From Bradyrhizobium sp. JYMT SZCCT0428 (GTDB lineage Bacteria; Pseudomonadota; Alphaproteobacteria; Rhizobiales; Xanthobacteraceae), in assembly GCF_018131075.1 (NCBI RefSeq), contig NZ_JAFCLS010000002.1, forward strand, positions 186,001 to 250,000: a stretch of DNA of 64,000 bases, written 5' to 3'. Under the pieces are notes generated by a model that made no database searches, had not been told where the DNA came from, and was given only the letters and a program-made list of their open reading frames with translations. Below are positions 8,676-17,623 of this stretch, one piece after another (the stretch's first letter is position 1; each line of letters opens with the position of its first letter). The translations under genes and the position numbers were made by a program.

Positions 8676-8768
8676 GTGTGCACTCCAAACTAGACGAAAT
8701 TGCACACGTTTGTACCCGTTTTGACCTCTCAGTGCACACATAGTGCACACGAAAGTCGGAGTGCACAC
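8676..8768. promoter_or_regulatory. Five TGCACAC repeats upstream of the integrase
   Basis: GTGCACAC occurs at 8732-8739, 8743-8750 and 8761-8768. An inverted copy (GTGTGCAC) lies at 8676-8683 and a near copy (TTGCACAC) at 8700-8707. The last copy overlaps the GGAG ribosome-binding site and ends two bases before the GTG start of the integrase gene. They could be operators for integrase repression or arm-type binding sites for the recombinase or an excisionase. Confidence 0.6.
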
Positions 8769-8770
8769 GC

Positions 8771-9865
8771 GTGGCGACCTTCACACAATTGGCATCCGGA
8801 AACTGGCGCGTCCAGGTCCGGCGCAAGACCCGTTATGTGGCTGAGACGTTCCGACGGCGCAAGGACGGCGAAGAGTGGGCGCTTGAAATGGAGCGCAACA
8901 TCGACCGCAATGGATCCTCCAAACCCCGCGCGGTTCGGAACGTTCGCACTTTTGGCGATCTCATCGACCTGCACGATGAAGACATGCACGAGGTTGGAAA
9001 GCCCCCTCGCCGGTCAAAAGCTGCCGTGATGGCGGCGCTAAAGGATGAGCTTGGCAGTGTGAAGCTTCCCGCGCTCAATCGAGAACGGCTGATTGAGTTC
9101 GGAAGGAAGCGAGCCAAACAAGGCGCGGGTCCCGCAACGTTGGCAATCGATTTGTCGTTCATCCGGACAATCATAACGCATGCCGCTGCGGTGCACGGAA
9201 TCGAGGTTTCGGCCGAGGAAGCCCGCCTCGCACGCGTCGCGTTAAGTCACCTCAACTTGGTCGGAAAAAGCAATGAGCGTGACCGACGACCTACACAGGA
9301 CGAACTCGACGAACTGATCGAATATTTTGAGACGAACCCTCGACAGTTCATACCGATGGGACGGATCGTCAGGTATGCCGTGGCAACGACATTGCGCCAG
9401 GAGGAGATCTGCAAACCCGAGTGGCCACTGGTCGACATGAAAAAACGATTGGTGGTCATTCAAGACAGAAAGGATCCGAGAAATAAGGACGGAAATGACC
9501 AGAAAGTACCTTTGCTCAACCTAACGGGCTATGACGCTTGGGAGGTCGTGCTTCAGCAGCGGATTGTGACTCGAGGGTATGGACGGATCTTTCCCCATAA
9601 CCACAGATCCGTCAGCGCGGCATTCACCCGGGCGTGCGATGAACTCAAAATCGAAGACCTGCACTTCCACGATCTGCGTCACGAGGGAACGAGCCGTCTG
9701 TTCGAGGCAGGCCTTCCAATCGAAAAGGTAGCACTGGTCACCGGCCACAAAGATTGGCGCCAACTCCAGCGCTATACCAACCTTAAGGTTGAAGATCTTC
9801 TCAAGCTGCAATATGCGCAGCAACCGTCAATGGAAGAATTCATGGAGACGTTAGCTGCCTCGTAG
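8771..9865 (+). CDS. Tyrosine-type site-specific integrase
   Basis: A 364-residue phage/ICE-type recombinase. The N-terminal part (MATFTQLASGNWRVQVRRK) resembles an arm-binding domain. The catalytic domain shows the Arg of TTLRQEEI, LHFHDLRHEGTSRLFE (His-x-x-Arg), VTGHKDW and the Tyr nucleophile in QRYTNL. The GTG start is supported by GGAG nine bases upstream. The gene lies between a repeat cluster and the 3' part of a tRNA, which suggests that it inserted its element into that tRNA. Its GC content appears lower than that of its neighbours, as expected for acquired DNA. Confidence 0.93.
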   Translation: MATFTQLASGNWRVQVRRKTRYVAETFRRRKDGEEWALEMERNIDRNGSSKPRAVRNVRTFGDLIDLHDEDMHEVGKPPRRSKAAVMAALKDELGSVKLPALNRERLIEFGRKRAKQGAGPATLAIDLSFIRTIITHAAAVHGIEVSAEEARLARVALSHLNLVGKSNERDRRPTQDELDELIEYFETNPRQFIPMGRIVRYAVATTLRQEEICKPEWPLVDMKKRLVVIQDRKDPRNKDGNDQKVPLLNLTGYDAWEVVLQQRIVTRGYGRIFPHNHRSVSAAFTRACDELKIEDLHFHDLRHEGTSRLFEAGLPIEKVALVTGHKDWRQLQRYTNLKVEDLLKLQYAQQPSMEEFMETLAAS

Positions 9866-9892
9866 CCGATCTATTCTGCATTGCGGCCGACA

Positions 9893-9946
9893 AGCAGGCC
9901 GCTCATAACGGTCTGGTTGCAGGTTCGAGTCCTGCCGGGCCCACCA
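9893..9946 (+). pseudogene. 3' part of a tRNA gene with CAT anticodon (probable att scar)
   Basis: The sequence carries a complete anticodon arm (GGCCG, loop CTCATAA, CGGTC), a variable loop, a T arm (GCAGG, TTCGAGT loop, CCTGC) and the acceptor 3' strand GGGCCCA followed by CCA. The matching 5' acceptor strand (TGGGCCC) and D-arm are absent; the bases upstream are the end of the integrase region. This is what remains at the distal att site when an element integrates at a tRNA 3' end. An element bounded here would lie to the left. The original tRNA would be Met or Ile(CAT). Confidence 0.7.
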
Positions 9947-10014
9947 GCGATTACAGAAGCTTACGACGTTTTGGAAGGTCGATAATTTGGGACCGCCTCA
10001 GTTACCGCCACAGA

Positions 10015-10194
10015 ATGGATTTCCGTTTTGTTCGCATGATGGTCTCGAGAAAGAAGCAAAGCCCCGTTTTGGCCGCGCTCGCGATGGTCGAAGATGTGTT
10101 TTGCTCTATCGGCGATACTCGAATCACGCGAATTCGTAAGCAGCCCAAGATTGTAACGATAAAGCCTGATGCGAGCAGCTGGCCTTCGCCCTGA
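10015..10194 (+). CDS. Possible small hypothetical protein (59 aa)
   Basis: An open frame from ATG to TGA encodes MDFRFVRMMVSRKKQSPVLA and a further 39 residues, ending in ASSWPSP. I do not recognise it. It has no clear ribosome-binding site and sits in the scarred region after the tRNA fragment, so it may be a remnant or chance. The rest of 9947-10218 shows no other gene. Confidence 0.2.
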   Translation: MDFRFVRMMVSRKKQSPVLAALAMVEDVFCSIGDTRITRIRKQPKIVTIKPDASSWPSP

Positions 10195-10218
10195 GTGCAG
10201 CAGACTAACAGCCGTTAG

Positions 10219-10482
10219 TTAGCCCCGCGCACGCCGCAGCGCGGCGTTCATCCGCTCCTTTTCCTTGTCCCACCTGGCATCTTCGGCTTGGGATCTCTTC
10301 GCAAGAGCCTCCACCTCGGCCTGGATTGCCGCCGCCCTATCGGTGTGCTCCCGCTCAGCCTTGTCGAACGCCGCCTGTGCGTTGTCGACCGCCTGCTTTT
10401 GCCGTTGGCGTTCCTTCTGCCTAGCGGCGTCTTCCCTCGCTTGTTCGCGCCTCCCGGCGGAATATTGGGAATCGGTCCTCAA
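10219..10482 (-). CDS. Small charged coiled-coil protein, perhaps a C-terminal fragment
   Basis: An 87-residue frame, almost entirely Ala, Arg, Glu, Gln and Lys in heptad-like arrangement (REDAARQKERQRQKQAVDNA onward), so predicted to be one long helix. The only start is a TTG with no convincing ribosome site, and the open frame continues about 20 codons upstream without ATG. This suggests either an unusual start or loss of the N-terminus. It resembles the helical ends of rhizobial proteins labelled TolA-like, but composition alone could cause that. Function unknown. Confidence 0.45.
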   Translation of the reverse strand: MRTDSQYSAGRREQAREDAARQKERQRQKQAVDNAQAAFDKAEREHTDRAAAIQAEVEALAKRSQAEDARWDKEKERMNAALRRARG

Positions 10483-10600
10483 AGACCCTCGCGCCGATGC
10501 GACCGAGGCCCAGATACGGCTGAGACGTCTTTCGGAAATTCAGCGCCACGTGCTGCGTATCTCCTGCCGTCGCTGCGAGCGGACCGTAGAAATCCAGACC
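10450..10600 (+). pseudogene. Fragment of a small zinc-ribbon-like protein
   Basis: In the second plus frame the sequence reads EYWESVLKDPRADATEAQIR, then a short helix and VLRISCRRCERTVEIQTA. The CxxC within an RISCRxCxRTVEIQTA context resembles a conserved rhizobial hypothetical protein that normally continues past this point. Here the similarity stops at about 10600 and the frame becomes nonsense. It has no start codon of its own. I regard it as a gene remnant; recognition is from memory and weak. Confidence 0.3.
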
Positions 10601-11100
10601 GCCGGAAATTCCTCGTTACGCCAAAGTACGGCAAGGATGTCGAAAGCCGCTTTCTGGAGCGGCTCAAATACATTCCTTCGCAAACTGAGGTCCTGAGTCC
10701 GTCGACGCTGGGACGCTGGCTGGCCGACAAGGCCAACAGCGGTGCCATCCGCGGCTATGTTTGCCCCGTCCTCTTTCCGCTCGATGCACTCTTCCTGATC
10801 GGTCTGGGCGTCTTGCTGGGGCTTGCGTCGGTATCGCTCGGAACCCGCCTCGAATTCCTTTCACATGTTCCAGCCTGGGTCTGGTGGGTATTTCCGCTGC
10901 TCTACATGGCGTCTGATCTGGCGGAAGATGCGACGATCGCAGCAATACTCATGTCACCCGCCCGGCTAACAGAAGCTTCGTTCAAGAACTTGAGCGCACT
11001 CACCGGAATCAAACTCACGACCGTCGCGCTCGCGATCGGCCAGGTCGGTTTCCTGGCTGCACTCAATGGCTTGCTGTTGTTGATGCCGAAGCCGGTTTGA
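10601..11100 (+). pseudogene. 5'-truncated small membrane protein
   Basis: From about 10612 one frame reads VTPKYGKDVESRFLERLKYI, then three hydrophobic segments (around YVCPVLFPLDALFLIGLGVLL, WVWWVFPLLYMASDL and VALAIGQVGFLAALNGLLLL), ending at a TGA at 11098-11100. There is no ATG, GTG or TTG in a sensible place upstream, and the frame farther 5' is antisense to another gene. The N-terminus therefore seems to have been lost at a junction near 10600. It resembles a predicted inner-membrane protein of unknown role. Confidence 0.45.
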
Positions 11101-11185
11101 CCGCCAGGCGGCGCCCTGATTCTTGCTGTTAGGAATTGCAATTGGCGCCTTTCGTAGATGAAGAGATTCCCCCGGGGAGGATGCG

Positions 11186-13766
11186 ATGGTAAAACGGATT
11201 GTTCTGCTTTCCGACGGAACAGGCAACGCGGCTGGCAAAGTCTGGCGCACCAATGTCTGGCGAACGTTTCAGTCGCTTGAGCTGAAGGCGTCTGACCAGA
11301 TCGCTATTTACGATGACGGGGTCGGAACCTCTGCGTTCAAACCTCTGGCCATTCTGGGCGGCGTTTTTGGCTGGGGATTGAAGCGCAACGTGCTGAACCT
11401 CTACAAATTTCTCTGCCGAAACTACGAGTCCGGCGACAAGATTTATGCATTCGGATTCAGCCGTGGCGCTTTCACCATCCGCATTGTGATCGGCCTCGTC
11501 CTGAACCAGGGCCTCGTCAAATTTGCCAATGAAGGCGAACTCGACCAGAAGGCGCGTGCTGCCTTCCGGGCGTATCGCCACGACAAGTATCCAGCGTGGA
11601 ACCTGCAGTATCCGTTTCGGCTAGCCCAGTTCCTGCTGGACCAGCGATTCTACACCTCGTGCGAGCGCATGGTGGATACCATCGAGTTTGTGGGCGTGTG
11701 GGATACTGTTGCCGCCTATGGCCTTCCGATCGACGAAATGACGCGCGGCGTAAACGACTGGCTGTGGCCACTCGAAATGCCGAACAAGGATTTCAACACG
11801 AAGATCCTTAAAGCGCGCCATGCGCTCGCGATAGACGACGAGCGCGCGACGTTTCATCCGGTCCTGTGGAATGAGGATGGGTCCAACACCGTGTCGAGCG
11901 GTATCGTCAGGACCACCCGCGACGAGCAATTGCTCCAGGTTTGGTTCACGGGCGTGCACTCCAACGTCGGAGGCGGATACCCGGACGATTCACTTGCCAA
12001 TATTTCGCTCGCGTGGATGATGGCGGAAGCACGCGGAGCCCGATGCACTTCTGAGCACCGACTCGGCAAAGGACAAGGATGGCCGACTCTACAACTCCCG
12101 CAGCGGCCTGGGCGGCTATTACCGGTACAGTCCCCGGAAGATTCAGGAATTCTACGACGCAATGCCGGTCACCCTGGGCGAGGACGGCAAACCGCACCCA
12201 AGACCTGTTCCCAAGATCCACGAGGCGGTGTTCGGCCGAATAAAACTTGGCGCTCATTTTTACGCGCCTATCGGCTTTCCGGGCGAATACGAGGTGGTGC
12301 GCTCGAACGATCCTCGCATCAGCTACTGGCCTTCAGGGCCGATGATCTCGAACCCTCCAACCTCCATTGAACCTAACAACGATGAGGTCGCTGAAGGCAA
12401 GTTGTCCGACGACCGACACAAGGATCAGGAAGGTGTCTGGGATATTGTCTGGCGAAGGCGCGCAATCTACTTTCTTACGGTCTTTGCGACCGGCTACCTG
12501 CTGCTCTATCCCCTTTTCAGGGACAGCTACGTTTTTCAGGAGCTCCGCAGTCCGCTACGCTTCGTATCTGACACCATCCGGCTGATTGGTGCAGTTCTTC
12601 CGGGCATGGCCTCGCGGTGGATCGACGCCTATGCGCGGGATCCGGCATGGTTCCTTGTGTGGGCTTTTCTGGTTGGCTTTCTCATCTGGATCAGCTCGAA
12701 GCTTGCGGGTTCGATCAGCGACAGTATGAGAATACTGTGGACGACCTATCTCCCCGACACCAACAGGCCGGCGGTGCGAAGGGCACCCACGGTGGCCTCA
12801 CCAATCCAAACACTGCTGTTTGTCGGCATCATCAGCTACCTGCTGTTCTACCCCTGGCTCGCCGCGTTACCCTTGTTGGGACGGTTGAGCCTTTCGGGAG
12901 TTGCCAACGACGCCATGCTTGCCTATACCGCGCAACCGGTTCGATCGTTTCTCCTCGCCTTCCTGCTTTTCTACTTTTTGCCTGGCAGGTGGGTCAGGAA
13001 ACTTCGGACGTGGTGGCTCTACCAAGCCACATTACGCGGGTTTAAATATTATCTTGCACCCGCGGCCTCCGCGGTCGGGCTGCTGTATTTGGCCATAGCA
13101 CTCGGCAGCCACTACCATTTCAATATCCGCGATGGCCTCGGTAGCTTTTGTACGGCTACCGGCCCCACGGCCGAACGTAGTGGCTTCAAGAATGTCGCCG
13201 GGAAAAATCAGGCCGAACTAATGTTTGATACATCGCCGGAAGCGCCCGGCAACAAGCCCAGCAATCTCTGCGTTTCGACCGGCGTATTTCTCGAGACCGG
13301 CGTCAAGTATCGGATCACGGTCACACGCCTTCCGGATCCGGAAACGAACCCACCAACCGGAAAGTGGACGTTTTTCGGTGAGGAGTCTTACATGGGAGGG
13401 CAGCCAATTTCCCGCCTTCCCATGCTCAAGGCAGCCACGATGGCGCTGTTGTTCCCGTTCAGGCGCACTTTCGACCGTCCGTGGGGTAACATTGTCTTCC
13501 GGATAGGTTCGAAGGGAAACGAAGAAGACTTTCTGGACCGGGCGCCGCCAAGACAGAACGACAATCTGCTGGTCAACGACGCCGACTATGTCGTTCCCGA
13601 CAAATCCGAGAAGCTTGCTGAAACCATCACTCCGAAACGCGACGGCGAATTGTTCGTGTACCTGAACAAGCCGGTCCTTGGCGTGTGGGGATATGAATCC
13701 GCAATCGCCGACTGGATTGGCAATACGGGCAAGGCAAAAATTTTGGTGGAGAATTTGGGCCGGTGA
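11186..13766 (+). pseudogene. DUF2235 (Tle1-like alpha/beta hydrolase) membrane protein, frameshifted
   Basis: The 5' part (11186 to about 12040) encodes a DUF2235 hydrolase. It starts MVKRIVLLSDGTGN, has the nucleophile elbow GFSRGAF (about residue 92), a VGVWDTV segment, and VWFTGVHSNVGGGYPDDSLA with the catalytic His region. Near 12040-12045 the frame breaks: the next homologous residues (ALLSTDSAKDKDGRLYNSRS) continue in another frame to 13766. The 3' part adds five or so membrane segments between about 12450 and 13110 and a soluble tail. DUF2235 proteins include type VI secretion phospholipases; here no secretion genes are nearby. One small indel explains the break, so sequencing error is possible. 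The ATG at 11186 has a GGGGAGG site. Confidence 0.75.
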
Positions 13767-13808
13767 AGGCCGCGGCAAGGACACCAAGGGATCGCAGTTC
13801 AGATCCCG

Positions 13809-15774
13809 TCATCGCCCCATACCGCGCTTGATTCCGATCGACCACGAAATCCCCTCACCGCCCACGACACCGGTGACCGCCTGCCCCTTTGCGCGTTCAA
13901 GCACCGGCCGCCATGGCACCAGGCTGAATTCCTGCGCCCGTTCGATCAGGGCAAACCGCCCACTGTTCAGCGTGAGCGTTCGCCGGTAGGTTCCGGTCAG
14001 CCGATCGCCGGGCTTGACTTCCGAATATCCAAGGCCGGTTTCGCCGACGATACGGGCGCCGACCTCGGCAAGCTCGCGCCGCTCCAAGGTTTGCAGCAGA
14101 TTGCGCGCGTAGACGAGCCTCCCTTCCTGCTCGCGTGCGAGCCCCTGCTCGAGCAACCATTGACGCCGTGCGCGAAGGGCCGAGCCGACCTCTGAGCCCA
14201 ACCCCATCGGGGCGATCGTCTCAGGCTCCTTTGCGACCAGGTGGCGGTCAAGCCAGGTCGCCCCGGTGGCATTGGGCAGCACCTCCAGATTCTGCCACGA
14301 CAACACCGTCATTCGCACGGGACGTTCTGAACGGTTCACCACCTCGAAGCGCTCCGCCCGATCGAGGTGACCCTGCCCAACTTGCCATCGCCCGTCTGGC
14401 AACCGCTCGGCCAAGCCCTGCCTTCGCATCACCTCAAGCCGGCGAGCGTGACTTTCGATAAATTCAGATGAAGCGCGGGGGTCGGTGTCGCGATGAAGAT
14501 CCGCGCTGTAGAGCCCTTGATTACGGGACGCGACCTCCGCAATGGTGCGGTCGACCGGGCGCGGACCGGCCTCCCGCGCGCGCAGTTCAACGATCGTATT
14601 ACGAACCAGCGGCTCGTCCTCGGCGCGCCGTAAACCGAGTTCGACGTAATGGGTTCGGCCATCGACGCCGTCGACAACCGCATAGCGTCGCTCGCGCAAT
14701 TCGTCCGAGAACCCTTCCGCGACCAGGCGTCCGACGACGCGGCCGCCTTCTTTGGGGTCGAAGATCGCCCGATCGGCCGCAGCGCGATCCAGCCCAGCTT
14801 CTCTGAGGTCGCGGTGCATGGTCTTGATGATATCGCCGCGCTCCCCCATGCGCCGTAAGGTCGGCTCGATATCTCCGGCGATCCGCCAGGCGCCCGGCGC
14901 CGTCTCTTCCACTAGACCCAGGCGCTCGAGCGCCCGGAGCCTCCCCATCCGCATGGCATGGTGCCGCGGGTCACGCTCAGGCTTGGCGGAAAGCGCAAGG
15001 ACGCCGTCGCGTGCGTCGCGGAGAATCGCGCGGTCGAGACGGGTGAAGCGTTCTGCGCCAACCTCCTGCTCAAGCTTGCGCAGATGGTCCAGTTCGCTTT
15101 CGGGGCCCAACTCGCGGGTAATCAGTTCGCTTGCCCGGGCCCGCATCCCGTGGCCGATGTAATCGCGGGCGATCACGAGGTCGCTCCCGCGGTCGTCCTT
15201 GCCCCGCACCACGATATGGCTGTGGGGGTGGCCGGTGTTAAAGTGATCGGCGGCGACCCAATCGAGCCTGGTTCCGAGATCGGATTCCATCTGCCGCATC
15301 AGGTCGCGGACGAACGGTTTGAGGTCGGCGATTTCGGCAGAATCCTCCGGCGCCACAATGAAGCGAAACTGGTGGCGGTCGCCTTCCCCTCGCTCAGCGA
15401 ACGCCTTGCCGTCAACGTGATCCCTGCCCTCGTCGTAGAGCTCGCCGGGATTCCCCTCGCGCGTGACGCCGTCGCGCTGGACATAGCGCAGATGAGCCCG
15501 CACCGCGCCGGCATTGCCCGGCCTTGATGCGGACGATCCGCGCCTTGATGACGACCCGGCGCTGGCCTGCGGAGCGACGGCTGGCGAACACCGTTCCCTG
15601 CGCATAACCGCGGCCGATGCGTGAGCCGGTAAAACCGGAAGCCCGGTGCGTTGTTCCGATGCCGGCTTTTTGCGCGATCTTGCGGACGCGCTTGACGTAG
15701 CCGATTGCCTTGCGGCCGCGGCGGTTGCCGATCCGGCCAAGCCTGACCCTGAACTCGTCATCGGTGTCGGACAC
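13809..15774 (-). pseudogene. VirD2-like relaxase with DUF3363 domain, frameshifted
   Basis: This is the relaxase found in rhizobial integrative conjugative elements. The GTG at 15774 starts VSDTDDEFRVRLGRIGNRRG, and the frame runs to RRVVIKARIVRIKAG. One extra base near 15518-15525 then moves the rest (NAGAVRAHLRYVQRDGVTRE) into the next frame. After the break come the HUH metal motif DHFNTGHPHSHIVVRG and the long DUF3363 C-terminal half, ending VVGGEGISWSIGIKRGMGR. Intact protein would be about 655 residues. It normally nicks oriT and pilots DNA. It converges on the DUF2235 gene. TraG/VirD4 and Trb genes that usually accompany it are absent. Confidence 0.85.
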
Positions 15775-16154
15775 AAGCGATCTCCGCCAATGGCAGGCGC
15801 ATGTGTGAACGGATTTCCGGTGCGTCAAGACGCAGACGTGGTTCATCAATCGCAAAAGGTACTTAACTGGGAGTTGGCGACACCGTCTTCGACGGTGGCG
15901 ACAAATCCTGGATGTGCAGACAACGACTTGGGCGCGTTTGGGCGCCAGTGCTTTTATCTTGCCCTCCCGCTTGATCTGCCGGCTGATTGGCTCATGCTGA
16001 CTAACGGGTCCTTTGGCGAAAACATCACAACACTCCGAGGCCCGGGCGCGCGGTTGCGAACAGAGCCTGGCTGACAGCGAATACATACAAAAAGCACCAC
16101 CATTTTGCGCACAAATAGGCGCGCGCGAGGCTCCCACGGCGTCCCTTGGTGCCA
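15775..16154. other. Intergenic region upstream of the relaxase; possible oriT
   Basis: No convincing gene is seen in these 380 bases. They contain a short hairpin (ACCGTC, TTC, GACGGT at 15882-15896) flanked by the direct repeat TGGCGACA at 15875-15882 and 15896-15903. Inverted and direct repeats just upstream of a relaxase gene are where oriT usually lies, but no nic consensus was recognised. Confidence 0.3.
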
Positions 16155-17354
16155 CTAGATTTCCGGAAATAATCGCGGAAACAGCACGTCAAGCGTATCA
16201 AAAGGAAAGCGCAGCGACACCGGGCCTTTGGGTGTGTCGGAGGCAAGAAGGCCGGCGGCGATGACGTCGTTGAAGACGCGCCGCGCCGTTCGTTCGGGAA
16301 GGCCGGTGATGCGCGGAACTTCACCGCGATCGAACTGTCCGCGGATCAATGCTTCCTCGAGAAGCCGCGCAGCCTCCGGCTTTAACTGCTCGCTGCGTTC
16401 GACGAGATTGCGCATTCGCTGGGCCAGCGTCTCGATCTCGAACAGGCCTGTCATGAACGTTACCTGATCCAGGCAGACCTGCAGGAACCAGAGAACGTAT
16501 TCGTTCAATGCACGCTGCGAGAGGTTGCCCCGGCCGTCGAGATCGCCCTGCCGCGGCATGTCGGCGTGGTCCATCATCCGTTTGTAATCGCCAGGTCCGG
16601 TCAGGCCACGCGCCAGTCCGCGCGAGACCGACCATAGTCCGTGCGCGCCGATTCCGGCGAGATGCGCCATGGCGTGGCTCATCAGGCGGCTGACGCGGCC
16701 GTTACCGTCAGGGAAGGGATGGATGTAGTTGAAGCGGTGATGCGCGGCCGGAATGGCGGTGATCCGCGCCGCTTTACCGAGGGGCTCGAAGCGATAACGC
16801 TTGGCAAAATACGTCATGAACGCTTCGACACGATCGCTGGAGGGCGGCTGATGCCGGCCGACCGCGACATCGTGTTCGGACGTTGAGCGCCATGTCCCGG
16901 GCTGCATCGTGAACTGGGTTTCGGCGCCCTGGATGCGAAGCATCTCAGGCGCGGCGTCGCGGTAGAATTCGCGATGGAGCCAGAGAATGAAATCGACCGA
17001 GGCCGGTTCAGGCAGACGATTTTCGAGTGCCATTAGATCGATTTCGGACTGTACGCGCACATGGGCGGCGGCCTCGATCTGCAGGTTGCGCCGCGCCTCG
17101 TCGTTGTCAAAATTGCCGTCGATGGCACGCGCGATATCGCGGGGCCTGGTGTTATGGCCCTCGATCAGATTGCTGTAGTAGGTGTTCATGATCCGCACGA
17201 GGCCAGCGAGATTGGCGGCGGTCTGCGGATTGAGCGCGTGACCGAGCTTCGCGGCCGCAGCCGACAGCTCGGCGACCACGTCCGAAATGGCTTCCGATAG
17301 GTCCTCCAGCCGGGCAGGCTCGATGCGTTCGACGGTTTCCATGACGGGGCTCAT
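16155..17354 (-). CDS. Fic-domain AMP-transferase, class II autoinhibited
   Basis: A 399-residue protein. The core motif [12 protein letters not shown] has its catalytic His at residue 212. The N-terminal inhibitory helix carries the S-x-x-x-E-G signature (S61-N-L-I-E65-G66), so this is a class II Fic protein whose Glu would fold back into the ATP site. The C-terminal portion has a winged-helix-like segment ([20 protein letters not shown]). Such proteins usually transfer AMP to target hydroxyls and are held inactive until relieved. No Doc-type partner is adjacent. Its promoter region holds repeated TGGCCGATCT sequences. It sits between traF and the relaxase, where element maintenance genes normally lie. 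Confidence 0.92.
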   Translation of the reverse strand: MSPVMETVERIEPARLEDLSEAISDVVAELSAAAAKLGHALNPQTAANLAGLVRIMNTYYSNLIEGHNTRPRDIARAIDGNFDNDEARRNLQIEAAAHVRVQSEIDLMALENRLPEPASVDFILWLHREFYRDAAPEMLRIQGAETQFTMQPGTWRSTSEHDVAVGRHQPPSSDRVEAFMTYFAKRYRFEPLGKAARITAIPAAHHRFNYIHPFPDGNGRVSRLMSHAMAHLAGIGAHGLWSVSRGLARGLTGPGDYKRMMDHADMPRQGDLDGRGNLSQRALNEYVLWFLQVCLDQVTFMTGLFEIETLAQRMRNLVERSEQLKPEAARLLEEALIRGQFDRGEVPRITGLPERTARRVFNDVIAAGLLASDTPKGPVSLRFPFDTLDVLFPRLFPEI

Positions 17355-17356
17355 AT

Positions 17357-17571
17357 TGGCCGATCTGCTGTTGTATTAACATATTCAATATAAATGATTT
17401 TCTTGTAAAGATCGCCCACTTTGGCCGATCTTGTGGCCGATCTTAGGCAGATTGGTTGACAGTCAGCTCTGGCCGATCTGACACATTACGGAACCTATTG
17501 AAATATAATAACAATATCTAATATTCCAGAAATCCTGGCCGCTTTTCTGGCCGATCTTGGCTGGATCGGCC
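17357..17571. repeat. Iteron-like TGGCCGATCT repeats at the fic promoter
   Basis: TGGCCGATCT is repeated directly at 17357-17366, 17422-17431, 17434-17443, 17470-17479 and 17548-17557. An inverted GATCGGCC lies at 17564-17571, forming a perfect 8-bp palindrome with the last copy, and an inverted relative (AGATCGGCA) lies at 17610-17618. The first copy starts three bases upstream of the fic start codon; the interval is AT-rich. They may be operators for the winged-helix part of Fic or another regulator, or vestigial replication iterons. Confidence 0.7.
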
Positions 17572-17623
17572 CCTATTTTGCGATCTCGGCCCCCCCTGGA
17601 GCCCGGTCTAGATCGGCAGGGAG

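Noticed and set aside
7535..8743. A 402-codon plus-strand frame opposite dusA
   Set aside because: It is the mirror of dusA, lacks recognisable motifs and has no sensible start site.
8676..8768. CRISPR array
   Set aside because: The repeats are 7-8 bases with irregular short gaps and no cas genes; they are promoter boxes, not CRISPR.
9870..9946. A complete tRNA gene
   Set aside because: The 5' acceptor strand TGGGCCC and D-arm are not present upstream of the anticodon arm, so only the 3' part exists.
12030..12060. Programmed frameshift in the DUF2235 gene
   Set aside because: No slippery heptamer, stop-codon pause context or downstream stem was seen at the break, so a simple indel is more likely.
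14958..15527. Plus-strand frames over the relaxase
   Set aside because: The opposite strand carries the HUH motif and DUF3363 sequence; the plus-strand frames show none.
17357..17571. CRISPR array or simple tandem repeat
   Set aside because: The 10-base repeats are unevenly spaced and have no spacer-like units.
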